From Paracoccus aestuarii (GTDB taxonomy: Bacteria; Pseudomonadota; Alphaproteobacteria; Rhodobacterales; Rhodobacteraceae): a DNA stretch of 64,000 bases. The stretch is from positions 1,259,501-1,323,500 of the forward strand of contig NZ_CP067169.1 of assembly GCF_028553885.1 (NCBI RefSeq), written 5' to 3'. The position numbers were made by a program, and so were the translations under genes. Positions 9,392 to 18,445 of the stretch are shown here, piece after piece. The notes beneath the pieces are model-generated. The model did no database searches and was not told the DNA's origin. It worked only from the letters and a program-made list of their open reading frames with translations. The first letter of the stretch is position 1. Each line of letters begins with the position of its first letter.

Positions 9392-9502
9392 GCCGCCACC
9401 TTCCTTGCGTCTTGGGCCCAAGCATAGGGATATGGCCACGGATGAAAAGGGGGGGCGGGACCGGTTTCGCCCCGCATCCACCCCCCGGAGGCGCCGCCGC
9501 GA

Positions 9503-9847
9503 TCAGGCCGCGCCGCCCCACAGGTCGTCCAAGCCCGCGCATTGCGCATCGGGCAGGCCGGTCAGGCGCCGCGCCTGCGCGGCCAAGGGCAGGCCGTCGG
9601 CCGCCGCCGCCCCGTCCAGTGCGCGCCCCTGCGCCGCCTGATCGGCCAGGGCCGAAAGGAAGCTGGCCAGCCCCTCGACCTCCTGGCGCAGCAGGTCGGC
9701 GGATTGCAGGGGCGTGGCGGCCTCGATCCCGGTCGCATGCAGCAGCGTGCCCAGGGCGGCATCGATCCGTCCCAAGCCATGGGCGATCTGGCGCGCCTCG
9801 GTCGCGGCGCGCGACAGGATCTCGGGCCGGTCGCGATCCGCCGTCAT
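9503..9847 (-). CDS. Small helical chemotaxis protein with CheZ-like motifs
   Basis: This 114-residue, predicted all-helical protein is the last gene of the che operon. Its ATG overlaps the cheY stop (ATGA), which implies translational coupling. Residues 47-58 read LQSADLLRQEVE. The D51-x-x-x-Q55 spacing matches the DxxxQ catalytic pair of CheZ phosphatases (Asp143 and Gln147 in E. coli). The C-terminus CAGLDDLWGGAA resembles the acidic, hydrophobic CheY-binding tail of CheZ. I did not recognise the family outright, so the CheZ-like reading is motif-based inference. It is shorter than E. coli CheZ (214 residues). Confidence 0.55.
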   Translation of the reverse strand: MTADRDRPEILSRAATEARQIAHGLGRIDAALGTLLHATGIEAATPLQSADLLRQEVEGLASFLSALADQAAQGRALDGAAAADGLPLAAQARRLTGLPDAQCAGLDDLWGGAA

Positions 9848-10233
9848 TGCAGCTTGCCCGTCACCGATTCGATGCATTTCAGCAGCGCCTCCTTGGTGAA
9901 GGGCTTGGCGATGAAGTTGTTCATCCCCGCGCGCTGGCCGCGTTCGATCATCTCGCGGTTGGCGGTGCCGGTGATCAGGATGAAGCCGATGCGCTGCGTG
10001 CTGGGGTTCTGGCGCAGCGCCTCCAGCAGGGACAGCCCGTCCATCCCCGGCATGTTGTAATCCGAGATGACCAGATGCACCGGCTGCGCGGCCAGGCGGC
10101 GAAAGGCCTCCTGCCCGTCGGACGCGTATTGGACATTGACCAGACCGGCCCAGTCCAGGGCCTGTTCGATCAGCGACCGGCTGATGGTCATGTCGTCCAC
10201 GACCATCACATGAAGGTTCGATTTCAGTGCCAT
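9844..10233 (-). CDS. cheY: Chemotaxis response regulator CheY (copy 1)
   Basis: This 129-residue stand-alone receiver has the acidic pair D13/D14 (VVDD), phospho-acceptor D58 (ISDYNMPGMDG), the Thr switch region (ILITGT) and the conserved K110 in AKPFT. All phosphorylation residues are present, so it should accept phosphate from CheA. It lies 10 nt after cheR and is coupled to the CheZ-like gene. Whether it binds the flagellar motor or acts as a phosphate sink cannot be told from sequence. Confidence 0.92.
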   Translation of the reverse strand: MALKSNLHVMVVDDMTISRSLIEQALDWAGLVNVQYASDGQEAFRRLAAQPVHLVISDYNMPGMDGLSLLEALRQNPSTQRIGFILITGTANREMIERGQRAGMNNFIAKPFTKEALLKCIESVTGKLQ

Positions 10234-10243
10234 GTTGTCCCTT

Positions 10244-11110
10244 TCACGATGGTCTGGCAGGTGCCGGCCGGGCGTTGCGCCGGTATTGGGTGGTGCCGGT
10301 CGGCTCGAACAGGGCGGCCGCGGGGCCGTCCAGGCGTTCGGAATGACCGATGCAGAGCGTGCCGCCCTCGACCATCACCTCGCCGAAGCGCTGCCACAGG
10401 CGCTGGCGGGCGGTGCCGTCGAAATAGATGGCGGTGTTGCGGCAGAAGATGACGTCGAAGCGGCCTTGGAACGGCCAGGCGTCATGCAGGTTCAGTTCGG
10501 CAAAGCGCATCAGCCCGCGCAGGTCCGGCTTGGCCTCGAACCCGTCGCCCTGGGGCTGGAACCAGCGCTTCAGCTGGGCCGGCGGCACGGGCGAGACCGC
10601 ATCCGCGCTGAACCGCCCCTGGCGCGAGCGGTCGACCATCTCGGGGTCGATATCGGTCGACAGCAGCAGCACGTCATGGCGGGCGGCGTCGGGAAAGGCC
10701 TCCAGCAGGGTGATGGCGATGGAATAGGGCTCCTCGCCCGAGGAGGAGGCCGCCGACCACAGCCGCAACCGCCGCCCGGCGCGGGCCTGCGCCACCATCG
10801 GCGGCAGCACGTCCTGGGCCAGGCTGCGGAAGTGATGCGCCTCGCGGAAGAAGGCGGTCACGTTGGTCGTGATCGCCGACAGCAGGTGGCGGCGTTCATC
10901 GGGGCCGTCGGACCCGTCCAGCCGCGCGCAATAGGCGCCGTAATCGGGCAGGCCCAGGACCCGCAGCCGGCGGTTCAGGCGCGCCATCAGCAGGCTGCGC
11001 TTGGCCTCGGACAGGATGATGCCGCTGTCCTGGTGCACCAGCCCCGCGATCTTGCGGAACTGGGCGTCGGTCAGTTCCGGCCCGACCGAGGGGGCCAGGG
11101 CGGACCTCAA
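10244..11110 (-). CDS. cheR: Chemotaxis protein methyltransferase CheR
   Basis: This 288-residue SAM-dependent enzyme methylates glutamates of chemoreceptors. Its N-terminal helical domain (LTDAQFRKIAGLVHQDSGI) is followed by the methyltransferase domain with LRLWSAASSSGEEPYS, DVIFCRNTAIYFD and GGTLCIGHSE. The start appears to be TTG at 11110. It overlaps the cheW TGA and has GGGAG eight bases upstream, and any later ATG would remove the conserved N-terminal helices. It is coupled to cheW. Confidence 0.93.
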   Translation of the reverse strand: MRSALAPSVGPELTDAQFRKIAGLVHQDSGIILSEAKRSLLMARLNRRLRVLGLPDYGAYCARLDGSDGPDERRHLLSAITTNVTAFFREAHHFRSLAQDVLPPMVAQARAGRRLRLWSAASSSGEEPYSIAITLLEAFPDAARHDVLLLSTDIDPEMVDRSRQGRFSADAVSPVPPAQLKRWFQPQGDGFEAKPDLRGLMRFAELNLHDAWPFQGRFDVIFCRNTAIYFDGTARQRLWQRFGEVMVEGGTLCIGHSERLDGPAAALFEPTGTTQYRRNARPAPARPS

Positions 11111-11577
11111 ATCTCGGCTCCCGGTGCGGCGGGCAGCAGCTGGGCCAGGTCGATCTTGCGCAGTATGCGGCCGTCCTCCAGCGTGATCATGCCGGTGATG
11201 AATTCCCGCGCGGGATTCGAGGCGATGTCGGGCACGGCCTGGATATGATCGTCATTGATGGGCAGGATGTCCGAGACCAGATCCGCCAGAAGGCCCACGA
11301 TGCGGCCCGAATGCATCGCGATGATGACGACATGGCGCTGCGAGGGCGTCGCCGCCCCGAAGCCGAGCCGCGCCGACAGGTCCACCACCGTCACGACCGA
11401 GCCGCGCAGGTTGATGACCCCCTTCACGTAGTCGGGCGCGTGGGGCAGGGTCGTCGTGGGCGTCCAGCCGCGGATTTCGCGGACCAGGCCAATATCGATG
11501 CAGAAGTCCTGTTCGGCCAGCTTGAAGGCGACGACATCGCTTTTGCCGGCCGAGTTATGCGAGATGGATTGCAGCAT
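11107..11577 (-). CDS. cheW: Chemotaxis scaffold protein CheW
   Basis: This 156-residue CheW-like domain couples receptors to CheA. It has FKLAEQDFCIDIGLVREI, the core YVKGVINLRGSVVTVVDL, and IVGLLADLVSDIL, all family hallmarks. It is placed 3 nt after cheA and overlaps cheR, so stoichiometric coexpression of the core complex is expected. A non-conserved N-terminal tail of about 12 residues precedes the domain. Confidence 0.94.
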   Translation of the reverse strand: MLQSISHNSAGKSDVVAFKLAEQDFCIDIGLVREIRGWTPTTTLPHAPDYVKGVINLRGSVVTVVDLSARLGFGAATPSQRHVVIIAMHSGRIVGLLADLVSDILPINDDHIQAVPDIASNPAREFITGMITLEDGRILRKIDLAQLLPAAPGAEI

Positions 11578-11580
11578 GTG

Positions 11581-13680
11581 TCACCCGTTCGATGCCATGG
11601 CGGCCAAGCGGCGGCCCTGGTCGTTGGACAAGGAAAGAACGATTTCTTCGGGGTCAATGATCAGGGCGATCTTGCCGTCGCCCAGGATCGTGGCGGCCGA
11701 GACGCCGGGCACGCGGCCGTAATTCTGCTCCAGGCTCTTGATGACGACCTGGCGCTGGTCGAAGATCCCGTCGACGCGGAAGGCGGCGCGCTTGCGGCTG
11801 TCGGTCTCGACCACGATCAGCACGCCGCTGTCCAGCGCGCCCGGCGCCTCCAGCCCGAAGGTCGCGCCCAGATCGATGATCGGGATCAGCTCGCCCCGAT
11901 TGGACAGCAGGCGGGTGCCGTGGCCCACGCCGTGCAGCATCCGGTCCTCGGGGCGCAGGGTCTCCTGGACGGCGGTGATGGGCAGGACCATGGTCTGGTC
12001 GCCCAGCTGGATCAGCATCCCCTCCAGCACGGCCAGGGTCAGCGGCAGCGCGATCGAGAAGGTGGTGCCCACCCCTTCGGTCGACTGGATCATCACCCGC
12101 CCGCCAAGCGCCATGATCTCGCGCCGGACGACATCGAGGCCCACGCCGCGTCCCGACAGGGCCGATACCTCGTCCTTGGAGGAAAAGCCCGGCAGGAACA
12201 GCAGTTGGTCGATCTCGGCCGGGGACAGGTTCGCGCCGGGGGCGATCAGGCCGCGATCCTCGGCGATCTGGCGGACGCGGGGGCGGTTGATGCCGCCGCC
12301 ATCGTCCGAGACCTCGATCTGGACCCGGCCCGAGCGATGCGCGGCCGACAGGGTGATCGTTCCCTCGACCGGCTTGCCGAGCCGTTGGCGGGTCACGCTG
12401 TCCTCCAGCCCGTGATCGACCGAGTTGCGGATCATATGCGTCAGCGGGTCGATCAGCCGTTCGATCATGGTCTTGTCAACCTCGGTCTGTTCGCCGATCG
12501 TGACCAGGCGCACGGGCTTGCCGGTGGCGTCGGCGGCCTCGCGCAGGATGCGGTGCATGCGCTGAAAGACCAGCTTCAGCGGCTGCGCGCGGATCGACAT
12601 CACGCTTTCCTGGATGTCGCCGGCCAGCTGGCGGATCGCGTCCAGCCCCGCCACCACGTCGGGCTGTTCATGCAGGCCTGCGGTCTGGATGACCTGGGAC
12701 AGCATGGCCTCCTTGATGACCAGCTCTCCGATCATGTTCATCAGCCGGTCCACCCGGTCCAAGGCCACGCGGATGGTGGCCGCGGATTGCGGCGCCTCGG
12801 CGGAAGCATTGGCGGGGGCATTGGCGGGCGGGACCACGGTGGGGCCGGGGGCCTCGACCGCCACGGCCACGGGGGGCGCAGGGGCCGGTTCGGGCAGCGG
12901 GTCGTCGCAGGGTTCGGGCCGATCCTCGACCGGGGCCTCGGATATGGTCAACGCGCAGCAATCCTCGACGAATTCGAAGACGGCGGCCACATCGTCATAG
13001 GAGGCGCCGGTGATGGTGATGCGCCATGCCAGCCCAGGCTCCTCCGGCGACCAGTCGGCCAGGGCGGCGACGCCCGCCGTCTCCAGCGCGACCGCTACAG
13101 GGCCCAGCTTGTGCAGCGCTGCGATCAGCGCCTGCGGATCGTTGCCCGAACGATAGAGCTGATGGCCCGGGGTCATCGCGATCTCCAGCCCCGGGGCGGG
13201 GGGCGCGGCGGGCATCGGCGGGGGCAGGTCGAAATCCAGCGGCCCGCCGAAATCCAGCGTCAGAGGCACGAATTCGATCGGCCCCTCGTCATCCTCGGGG
13301 GTGATCAGCGCGTCCAGTTCCGACAGCAGCGCATCGACCCGCGACTCGTCGGGATCGACCTGCGCGCGGGCGGATGTCACCAGATCGGTCAGGCAGTCCG
13401 AGCAGCGATGCGCCAGCGCCATGATCTGGGGTGTCACCTCCAACCGGTCCGACCGGACCAGGTCCAGCACGGTCTCGAACCGATGGGCGAAGGTCACCAG
13501 GGTCGTCAGGCCGAAGGCGGCGGCGCCGCCCTTGACGGAATGCACGGCGCGGAACACGGCATGCACCGTTTCCTTGTCGAAGCCCGGCGCCTCCATCTGG
13601 CGCAGACCGTTGGCCAGCACCTCCAGCAATTCGTCGCATTCGACGAAGAACATCTCGCGGAATTCGTCCATGTCCGACAT
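11581..13680 (-). CDS. cheA: Chemotaxis histidine kinase CheA
   Basis: This 699-residue kinase has P1 HPt at 1-110 with His47 in AVHSVKGGAAAFG. A P2-like CheY-binding domain lies at about 190-265 (LHKLGPVAVAL..., VFEFVEDCC). A Pro/Ala linker is followed by P3 dimerisation, then the P4 ATPase with the N-box NSVDHGLED, G1 SDDGGGI and G2 GRGVGLDVV, and P5 CheW-like to the end. All catalytic motifs are intact. It autophosphorylates in response to receptors and passes phosphate to the two CheY proteins. CheB here cannot be a normal phospho-target because its receiver lacks the Asp. Confidence 0.96.
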   Translation of the reverse strand: MSDMDEFREMFFVECDELLEVLANGLRQMEAPGFDKETVHAVFRAVHSVKGGAAAFGLTTLVTFAHRFETVLDLVRSDRLEVTPQIMALAHRCSDCLTDLVTSARAQVDPDESRVDALLSELDALITPEDDEGPIEFVPLTLDFGGPLDFDLPPPMPAAPPAPGLEIAMTPGHQLYRSGNDPQALIAALHKLGPVAVALETAGVAALADWSPEEPGLAWRITITGASYDDVAAVFEFVEDCCALTISEAPVEDRPEPCDDPLPEPAPAPPVAVAVEAPGPTVVPPANAPANASAEAPQSAATIRVALDRVDRLMNMIGELVIKEAMLSQVIQTAGLHEQPDVVAGLDAIRQLAGDIQESVMSIRAQPLKLVFQRMHRILREAADATGKPVRLVTIGEQTEVDKTMIERLIDPLTHMIRNSVDHGLEDSVTRQRLGKPVEGTITLSAAHRSGRVQIEVSDDGGGINRPRVRQIAEDRGLIAPGANLSPAEIDQLLFLPGFSSKDEVSALSGRGVGLDVVRREIMALGGRVMIQSTEGVGTTFSIALPLTLAVLEGMLIQLGDQTMVLPITAVQETLRPEDRMLHGVGHGTRLLSNRGELIPIIDLGATFGLEAPGALDSGVLIVVETDSRKRAAFRVDGIFDQRQVVIKSLEQNYGRVPGVSAATILGDGKIALIIDPEEIVLSLSNDQGRRLAAMASNG

Positions 13681-13681
13681 C

Positions 13682-14050
13682 TCAGCGCCCCAGCACCTTT
13701 TCGATGACGGCGATCAGACGCTCGTCCTCGAAGGGTTTCACGATCCAGCCGGTGGCCCCGGCGCTGCGGGCGCGGGCCTTCAGGTCGGCGCCGCTTTCGG
13801 TGGTCAGCACCAGGATCGGCACATCGGCATAGGCGCCGGTCGCGCGGACGTTCTCGATCAGGCCGAACCCGTCCATGCGGGGCATGTTGATGTCGGTGAT
13901 GATCAGGTCGGGATCGGCCTCGGAAAGCGCGCCCACGCCGTCGACTCCGTCGACGGCCAGGAACACCTCGAAGCCGGCATTGCGCAAGGCCTTGGATACC
14001 AGCGCGCGGATGGTGGGCGAATCGTCGACCGCCAGGATTCGGGTCGTCAT
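13682..14050 (-). CDS. cheY: Chemotaxis response regulator CheY (copy 2)
   Basis: This 122-residue receiver has D9/D10 (VDDS), phospho-acceptor D53 (ITDINMPRMDG), T83 (VLTTES) and K105 (VKPFED). It differs clearly from the other CheY in this locus. The ATG at 14050 overlaps the stop of the STAS gene and the stop lies 1 nt before the cheA ATG, so STAS, CheY and CheA are translated as a block. Two CheYs per system is common in alphaproteobacteria, usually one motor-binding and one sink. Confidence 0.92.
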   Translation of the reverse strand: MTTRILAVDDSPTIRALVSKALRNAGFEVFLAVDGVDGVGALSEADPDLIITDINMPRMDGFGLIENVRATGAYADVPILVLTTESGADLKARARSAGATGWIVKPFEDERLIAVIEKVLGR

Positions 14051-14322
14051 GCGGGTCCCCCGGTTTGAAGAAGATCGACCGAGGCGCCGACAGCCTCGAG
14101 CGTGGTCAGGAACGGATCGGAGGCCTCGCGGATCGTCAGCGACCGGCCATCGGCCTGCCACTGCTTGCGCGCCGAGATCAGCATCTCGACCGCCAGCGTC
14201 CCCATGCGCCGGACCTGCGAGGCGTCGAGAACCGCATCCGCCCCCCGGTGGTCCAGCAGGGTTCGGGCAAAAGCCGAGACGGCCTTGCGGTCGAATGTCT
14301 CGGGCAGGGGCAGGGCGTGCAT
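14047..14322 (-). CDS. STAS domain protein heading the che operon
   Basis: This 91-residue protein matches the STAS fold, with a central motif VLDASQVRRMGTLAVEMLISARKQW. A Ser or Thr is normally phosphorylated in anti-sigma antagonists, and here Gly-Thr occupies that loop. STAS proteins at the head of che operons occur in several alphaproteobacteria with an unclear role. The ATG at 14322 has AGGTGG upstream. It is the first leftward gene from the divergent promoter region. Confidence 0.78.
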   Translation of the reverse strand: MHALPLPETFDRKAVSAFARTLLDHRGADAVLDASQVRRMGTLAVEMLISARKQWQADGRSLTIREASDPFLTTLEAVGASVDLLQTGGPA

Positions 14323-14481
14323 CTCATCCACCTCTTGTTGTCGTCGGCCCCCCTTGGCTAGCAGCGAAGGCTTAATGAACCGTTGCCGCCGCCGGAAATA
14401 TTTTTGCGCCCAACCGATTGGAGGTGAATGGTTTTTTAATCTTTGTGCGCGATTTGATGGACATGACCCACAGGAGTTCTC
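14323..14481. promoter_or_regulatory. Divergent promoter region between the two che transcription units
   Basis: This 159-nt non-coding gap is visibly more A/T-rich than its flanks (GGAAATATTTTTGCG, GGTTTTTTAATCTTTG). It must hold the promoters for the leftward STAS-cheY-cheA unit and the rightward cheB-cheD-mcp unit. I could not assign a convincing -35/-10, sigma-28 or sigma-54 pair. CAGGAG precedes the cheB ATG. Confidence 0.6.
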
Positions 14482-15453
14482 ATGTCCAACCCGGTCCTGC
14501 TGATCGCTGATCCGAACACGGCCCGCCTGGCCGCGCTGATCCGCCGGTGCGAGGCCCGCGCCGGCGTCACTGTGCTGGGCGCGGCCACCCCGGGCGAGGC
14601 CTATATGCTGATCGAATCGCACCTGCCCCGGCGGGTCGCCTTTTCGGCCGAATTCGCCGAGGCCGTCGAATTCGACGGGCTGGCCGACATCCTGACCATG
14701 ATCGACGCGGATGTGTCGATCTTCGGCCCGCTGCGCCACCGCACCGGGCGGCACCGCCAGTTCGCCACCCCCGACGAGATGCTGGCCCATCTGTTCGGCG
14801 GGTTGCAGCCCGCGCGCGGACCGCTGCGCGCCGAGGCCCCCGCAGCCCCGGCGTCGGGGCCCGTGGGATCGGTGATCCTGATGGGCGCCTCGACCGGCGG
14901 CATCACCGCGTTGGAGACTGTCCTGTCCCAGTTCCGCGCCGACTGCCCCCCCACGCTGATCGTGCAGCACATCCGTCCGGGCTTTGCCGAAGGGCTGGTG
15001 CGGCGTCTGGACCAGCTGCTGACCCCGCGGGTGGTGGCGGCGCGCGACGGCGATCCGCTGCAGCGCGGCACCGTCTATCTGGCCTGCGAGGCGGACCGCC
15101 ACATGGGCCTGATCATGCGGGGCGGCCCGCGCATCCGGATGATCGCGGGGGCGCCCGTCTCGGGGCACCGGCCGTCGGTCGACGTGCTGTTTTCCGACGG
15201 GGCCGCCCTGGCCGACAGGCTGGAGGTGCGCGCCGCTCTGCTGACGGGGATGGGGGCGGACGGGGCCCAGGGGATGGGCGCGCTGCGCCGCGCGGGCGGG
15301 CTGACCATCGCGCAGGACCGCGACAGCTCGGTCGTGTGGGGCATGCCCCGGGTCGCCGCCGAAACGGGCGCCGCCTCCGAGATCCTGCCCCTGTCACGGA
15401 TCGGCAAGACGCTGCTGACCCGCGAATCCCAACGCCTGCGGAGGATGTCATGA
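14482..15453 (+). CDS. cheB: CheB-type methylesterase with a degenerate receiver domain
   Basis: This 323-residue protein has a C-terminal methylesterase (about 130-315) with the catalytic Ser in MGASTGG, His in VQHIRPG and Asp in GMGADGAQG. These remove methyl groups from, and deamidate, receptor glutamates. The N-terminal ~110 residues sit where CheB has a receiver but read [15 protein letters not shown], and RRVAFSAEF where the phospho-Asp should be. The acidic pair and acceptor are missing, so control by CheA phosphorylation looks lost. Its stop overlaps the cheD ATG. Confidence 0.9.
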   Translation: MSNPVLLIADPNTARLAALIRRCEARAGVTVLGAATPGEAYMLIESHLPRRVAFSAEFAEAVEFDGLADILTMIDADVSIFGPLRHRTGRHRQFATPDEMLAHLFGGLQPARGPLRAEAPAAPASGPVGSVILMGASTGGITALETVLSQFRADCPPTLIVQHIRPGFAEGLVRRLDQLLTPRVVAARDGDPLQRGTVYLACEADRHMGLIMRGGPRIRMIAGAPVSGHRPSVDVLFSDGAALADRLEVRAALLTGMGADGAQGMGALRRAGGLTIAQDRDSSVVWGMPRVAAETGAASEILPLSRIGKTLLTRESQRLRRMS

Positions 15454-15971
15454 TCCGCGAACCGGGGATGCAGGTCATCCATGTCGTCCAGGGCGAACAT
15501 GCCATCCACGATCATCCCGATGTGGTGCTGACCACCGTCCTTGGGTCCTGTGTGTCGGCCTGCATCATGGATCTGGACCGGGGCATCGGCGGCATGAACC
15601 ATTTCCTGCTGCCGGATGCGGGGCCGGGCGGTCCCGACATCCGCCACGCCGCCGCCGCGATGGAGGTGCTGGTCAACGGGCTGATGCGCCGCGGCGCCGC
15701 GCGCGGCCGCCTGCGCGCCAAGCTGTTCGGCGGCGCGCGGATGATGGCCGGCCTGCCCGATATCGGCCAGCGCAACGCCGATGCCGCCCGCCGCTTCCTG
15801 CAGGACGAGGGCATCCCGCTGATCGCCAGCGACCTCTGCGGCACCCAGGCCCGGCGGATCCGCTTCTGGCCGGTCGTCGGCCGCGTCCAGGTCCATCTGC
15901 TGGGCGAGGCGCGGATCGCCGTGCGCGAACAGCCCAAACGCCATCCCGCCGGCGACGTCGAACTGTTCTGA
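15450..15971 (+). CDS. cheD: Chemoreceptor glutamine deamidase CheD
   Basis: This 173-residue enzyme deamidates receptor glutamines. The catalytic Cys is in [11 protein letters not shown] (about 34), His in [10 protein letters not shown] (about 51), and a Thr-containing motif follows in [10 protein letters not shown]. It starts inside the cheB stop (ATGA) and is followed 65 nt later by the mcp gene, whose product is a plausible substrate. Confidence 0.94.
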   Translation: MIREPGMQVIHVVQGEHAIHDHPDVVLTTVLGSCVSACIMDLDRGIGGMNHFLLPDAGPGGPDIRHAAAAMEVLVNGLMRRGAARGRLRAKLFGGARMMAGLPDIGQRNADAARRFLQDEGIPLIASDLCGTQARRIRFWPVVGRVQVHLLGEARIAVREQPKRHPAGDVELF

Positions 15972-16036
15972 CCCCGCCCCGCCGCCCTTTCCCTGCGGCC
16001 GCATCCATGCGGGCCGCCCCTTCGGAGACAGTCTCG

Positions 16037-18229
16037 ATGCTGCAGAATATCCGGATCACCACCCGCATCGTCGCGGGCTTTGCGCTGATCCTTGCCGCGC
16101 TGGTCGCCACCGCGGTCTTCACCTGGACGCGCCTGGACCATATGCGCGACGTCAACGCGCAGATGCATCAGGTCGAGGAGATGGCCCTGCTTTCCGCCGA
16201 CCTTGCGGGCGGGGTTGCGCGCGCCGATCTGGCGATACGCGACTTCCTGGCGTCGGCCTCGGATGACGATTACCAGGATATCGTCGCCGCCATGAGCCGC
16301 GTCCGCATCCTGGCCCGCGACGCCGCCGACATGGGCAATGGCACCGGCATGACGATCGTCGAACTGAAGGACCGCCACCTGGCCGAGACCGCGACCCTGG
16401 CCGGGCTCTATCGCGACCTGCGTCAGCGGTCCGACGGTCTGCACGCCCATGCGATCGAGCATCGCCGCGGGATCGAGGCGGTCCAGCGCCAGCTGCAGGC
16501 GCAGGCGGATACCGACTCGGCCTATCTGGCGCTTGGGGCGTCGAACGATTTCCTGGTGACGCGGGTGCGGGTCGACCGGTTCCTGGCGGGGGGCGACGTG
16601 TCGAATTTCGACGAGGCCGAGGCCCCGCTGCTGGCGACGCGGCAATGGCTGGCCGATCTGGCCCGCCGTCCCATCCCGGCCGAGACGCGCGCCCTGCTGA
16701 CCACGGCCCAGGCCGGCGTCGACGCCTACTGGACCATGGCGACCGAGATCCGCGGGATGGAGCTGGATTCGCGCGCCGCCACCCAGGTGGTCGTCGATAC
16801 CGGGCACGAGGTCTTGGCCATGGTCGACCGGATGCGCAGCGATGCCCAGGTGGCCATGGAGACGCTGCATATCCAGGCCGTCGGGGCGATGGATCAGACG
16901 ATCCTGGCGATCCTGGGCGGCGTGGGGCTGGCGATCCTGGCGGGGGCGGCGATCGCCACCATCCTGTCGCGCGATCTGGGCCGCCGCCTGCGGCAGACCG
17001 TCGATCAGACCAACCGGCTGGCCCAGGGGGATCTGCGCGTCGAGATCCGCGGACAGGAGGGTCGCAACGAGATGGCCGATCTGGCCCGCGCGCTGACCGT
17101 CTTTCGCGACAATGCCCTGCAGGCCCGCGAGATGGAGGAACAGACCCGCCGCGCCGAGGCCGAAGCCGCCCAGGCCCGCGACGCCGAGGCGCGCCAGCAG
17201 GCCCGCGTCGTGCGCGACATCGGGGCGGGGCTGTCGCGCCTGGCCCAGGGCGATCTGACGCAGCGCATCCCCAGCCCGCCCTCGGACCCGTTCCCGGCCG
17301 GCTATGACAGCCTGCGCGAGGCGTTCAACAGCGTCGTCGACACGCTGACCGGCACGCTGATGCGGATCACGGACGTGGCCGACCAGGTGCGCGGCGGCGC
17401 GACCGAGATCACCTCGGCCGCCCAGGACCTGGCCAGCCGGGCCGAGACCCAGGCCGCCACGCTGGAGCAATCGGCCGCCGCCCTGAACCAGATGAGCAGC
17501 AGCGTGAATTCCACCGCCGACCGCGCCCGCCAGGCCGAGGAGGCCAGCCGCCGCAACCGCGACATCGCCCAGGCCAGCGCCGAGGTCGTGCGCAACGCCG
17601 TCGCCGCCATGCGCGGCATCGAAAGCTCGTCCGACCAGATCACGCGCATCATCACGGTGATCGACGACATCGCCTTTCAGACCAACCTGCTGGCCTTGAA
17701 CGCGGGCGTCGAGGCGGCGCGGGCGGGCGAGGCGGGGCGCGGCTTCGCCGTCGTCGCCTCCGAGGTGCGGGGCCTGGCGCAGCGCGCGTCGGATTCCGCC
17801 CGCGAGATCAAGGCGCTGATCTCGGAATCCGCGTCGCAGGTCAAGGCGGGCTCGGCCTTGGTAGGCGATACCGGCGCCAATCTGGAGATGATCCTGGAGA
17901 AGGCCAATGAGGTCTCGGGCCAGATCACCGCGATCTCGATGGCGGCCAGCGAACAGTCCCTGGGCCTGGCCGAGGTGAATACCGGCGTCAACCAGCTGGA
18001 TCAGGTGACCCAGCAGAACGCCGCCGTGGCCGAGGAGGCCAATGCCGCCGCGGCCTCGCTGCTGCAGCGGGCCGAGGACCTGATCCGCGAGATCGCGGGC
18101 TTCCGCGTCGCCCATCATTCGGGCCAGATGCCCGCCATGCGGTCGCGTCCGGAGCCGCTGCCGGTGGTCGAACCCGTCCAGCTGCGCGTCGTGGGCGGGC
18201 GCATCGACGGCCAGATGATGGAGTTCTGA
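16037..18229 (+). CDS. Methyl-accepting chemotaxis protein with periplasmic helical sensor and tandem HAMP
   Basis: This 730-residue receptor has TM1 at about 10-30 and an extracytoplasmic, mostly helical sensor of about 255 residues. TM2 lies at about 288-310 ([16 protein letters not shown]), followed by HAMP ([18 protein letters not shown]) and a second HAMP-like segment ([14 protein letters not shown], about 405). The long MA coiled coil has its hairpin tip at about 570 ([17 protein letters not shown]). There is no C-terminal NWETF-like CheR tether. I chose the ATG at 16037, directly before the TM1 arginine-containing leader. It is the only receptor in the window and is encoded with cheB and cheD. 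Confidence 0.94.
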   Translation: MLQNIRITTRIVAGFALILAALVATAVFTWTRLDHMRDVNAQMHQVEEMALLSADLAGGVARADLAIRDFLASASDDDYQDIVAAMSRVRILARDAADMGNGTGMTIVELKDRHLAETATLAGLYRDLRQRSDGLHAHAIEHRRGIEAVQRQLQAQADTDSAYLALGASNDFLVTRVRVDRFLAGGDVSNFDEAEAPLLATRQWLADLARRPIPAETRALLTTAQAGVDAYWTMATEIRGMELDSRAATQVVVDTGHEVLAMVDRMRSDAQVAMETLHIQAVGAMDQTILAILGGVGLAILAGAAIATILSRDLGRRLRQTVDQTNRLAQGDLRVEIRGQEGRNEMADLARALTVFRDNALQAREMEEQTRRAEAEAAQARDAEARQQARVVRDIGAGLSRLAQGDLTQRIPSPPSDPFPAGYDSLREAFNSVVDTLTGTLMRITDVADQVRGGATEITSAAQDLASRAETQAATLEQSAAALNQMSSSVNSTADRARQAEEASRRNRDIAQASAEVVRNAVAAMRGIESSSDQITRIITVIDDIAFQTNLLALNAGVEAARAGEAGRGFAVVASEVRGLAQRASDSAREIKALISESASQVKAGSALVGDTGANLEMILEKANEVSGQITAISMAASEQSLGLAEVNTGVNQLDQVTQQNAAVAEEANAAAASLLQRAEDLIREIAGFRVAHHSGQMPAMRSRPEPLPVVEPVQLRVVGGRIDGQMMEF

Positions 18230-18236
18230 GACCCTG

Positions 18237-18266
18237 CCGCGGGCGGCGGTGCGCCGCCGCCCGCGG
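18237..18266 (+). terminator. Strong GC hairpin after the mcp gene, without a T run
   Basis: A perfect 13-bp stem (CCGCGGGCGGCGG and its complement) with a TGCG loop begins 8 nt after the mcp stop. No T tract follows, so it may be a 3' stability or Rho-assisted structure and not a classical intrinsic terminator. Confidence 0.5.
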
Positions 18267-18445
18267 CCCTGCGGGGCCTGTCGCGCAAGACAAATTGCCG
18301 CGCGGCGCTTGGACGCCGACAAAAGGGTGGCATTCGCCGGTGAACCGTTCCACCATGGGGGCAGTTGACGGTGAATGGCCGGGTCATCCGCACAGGCGGG
18401 AAACCCGCCGGATCGCCATGTCAGACCCAAAGCGCGAAGGCACTG

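Noticed and set aside
18279..18292. TGT-N8-ACA palindrome upstream of crtE, reminiscent of a PpsR/CrtJ site.
   Set aside because: The known motif is TGT-N12-ACA; the spacing is wrong and only one copy exists.
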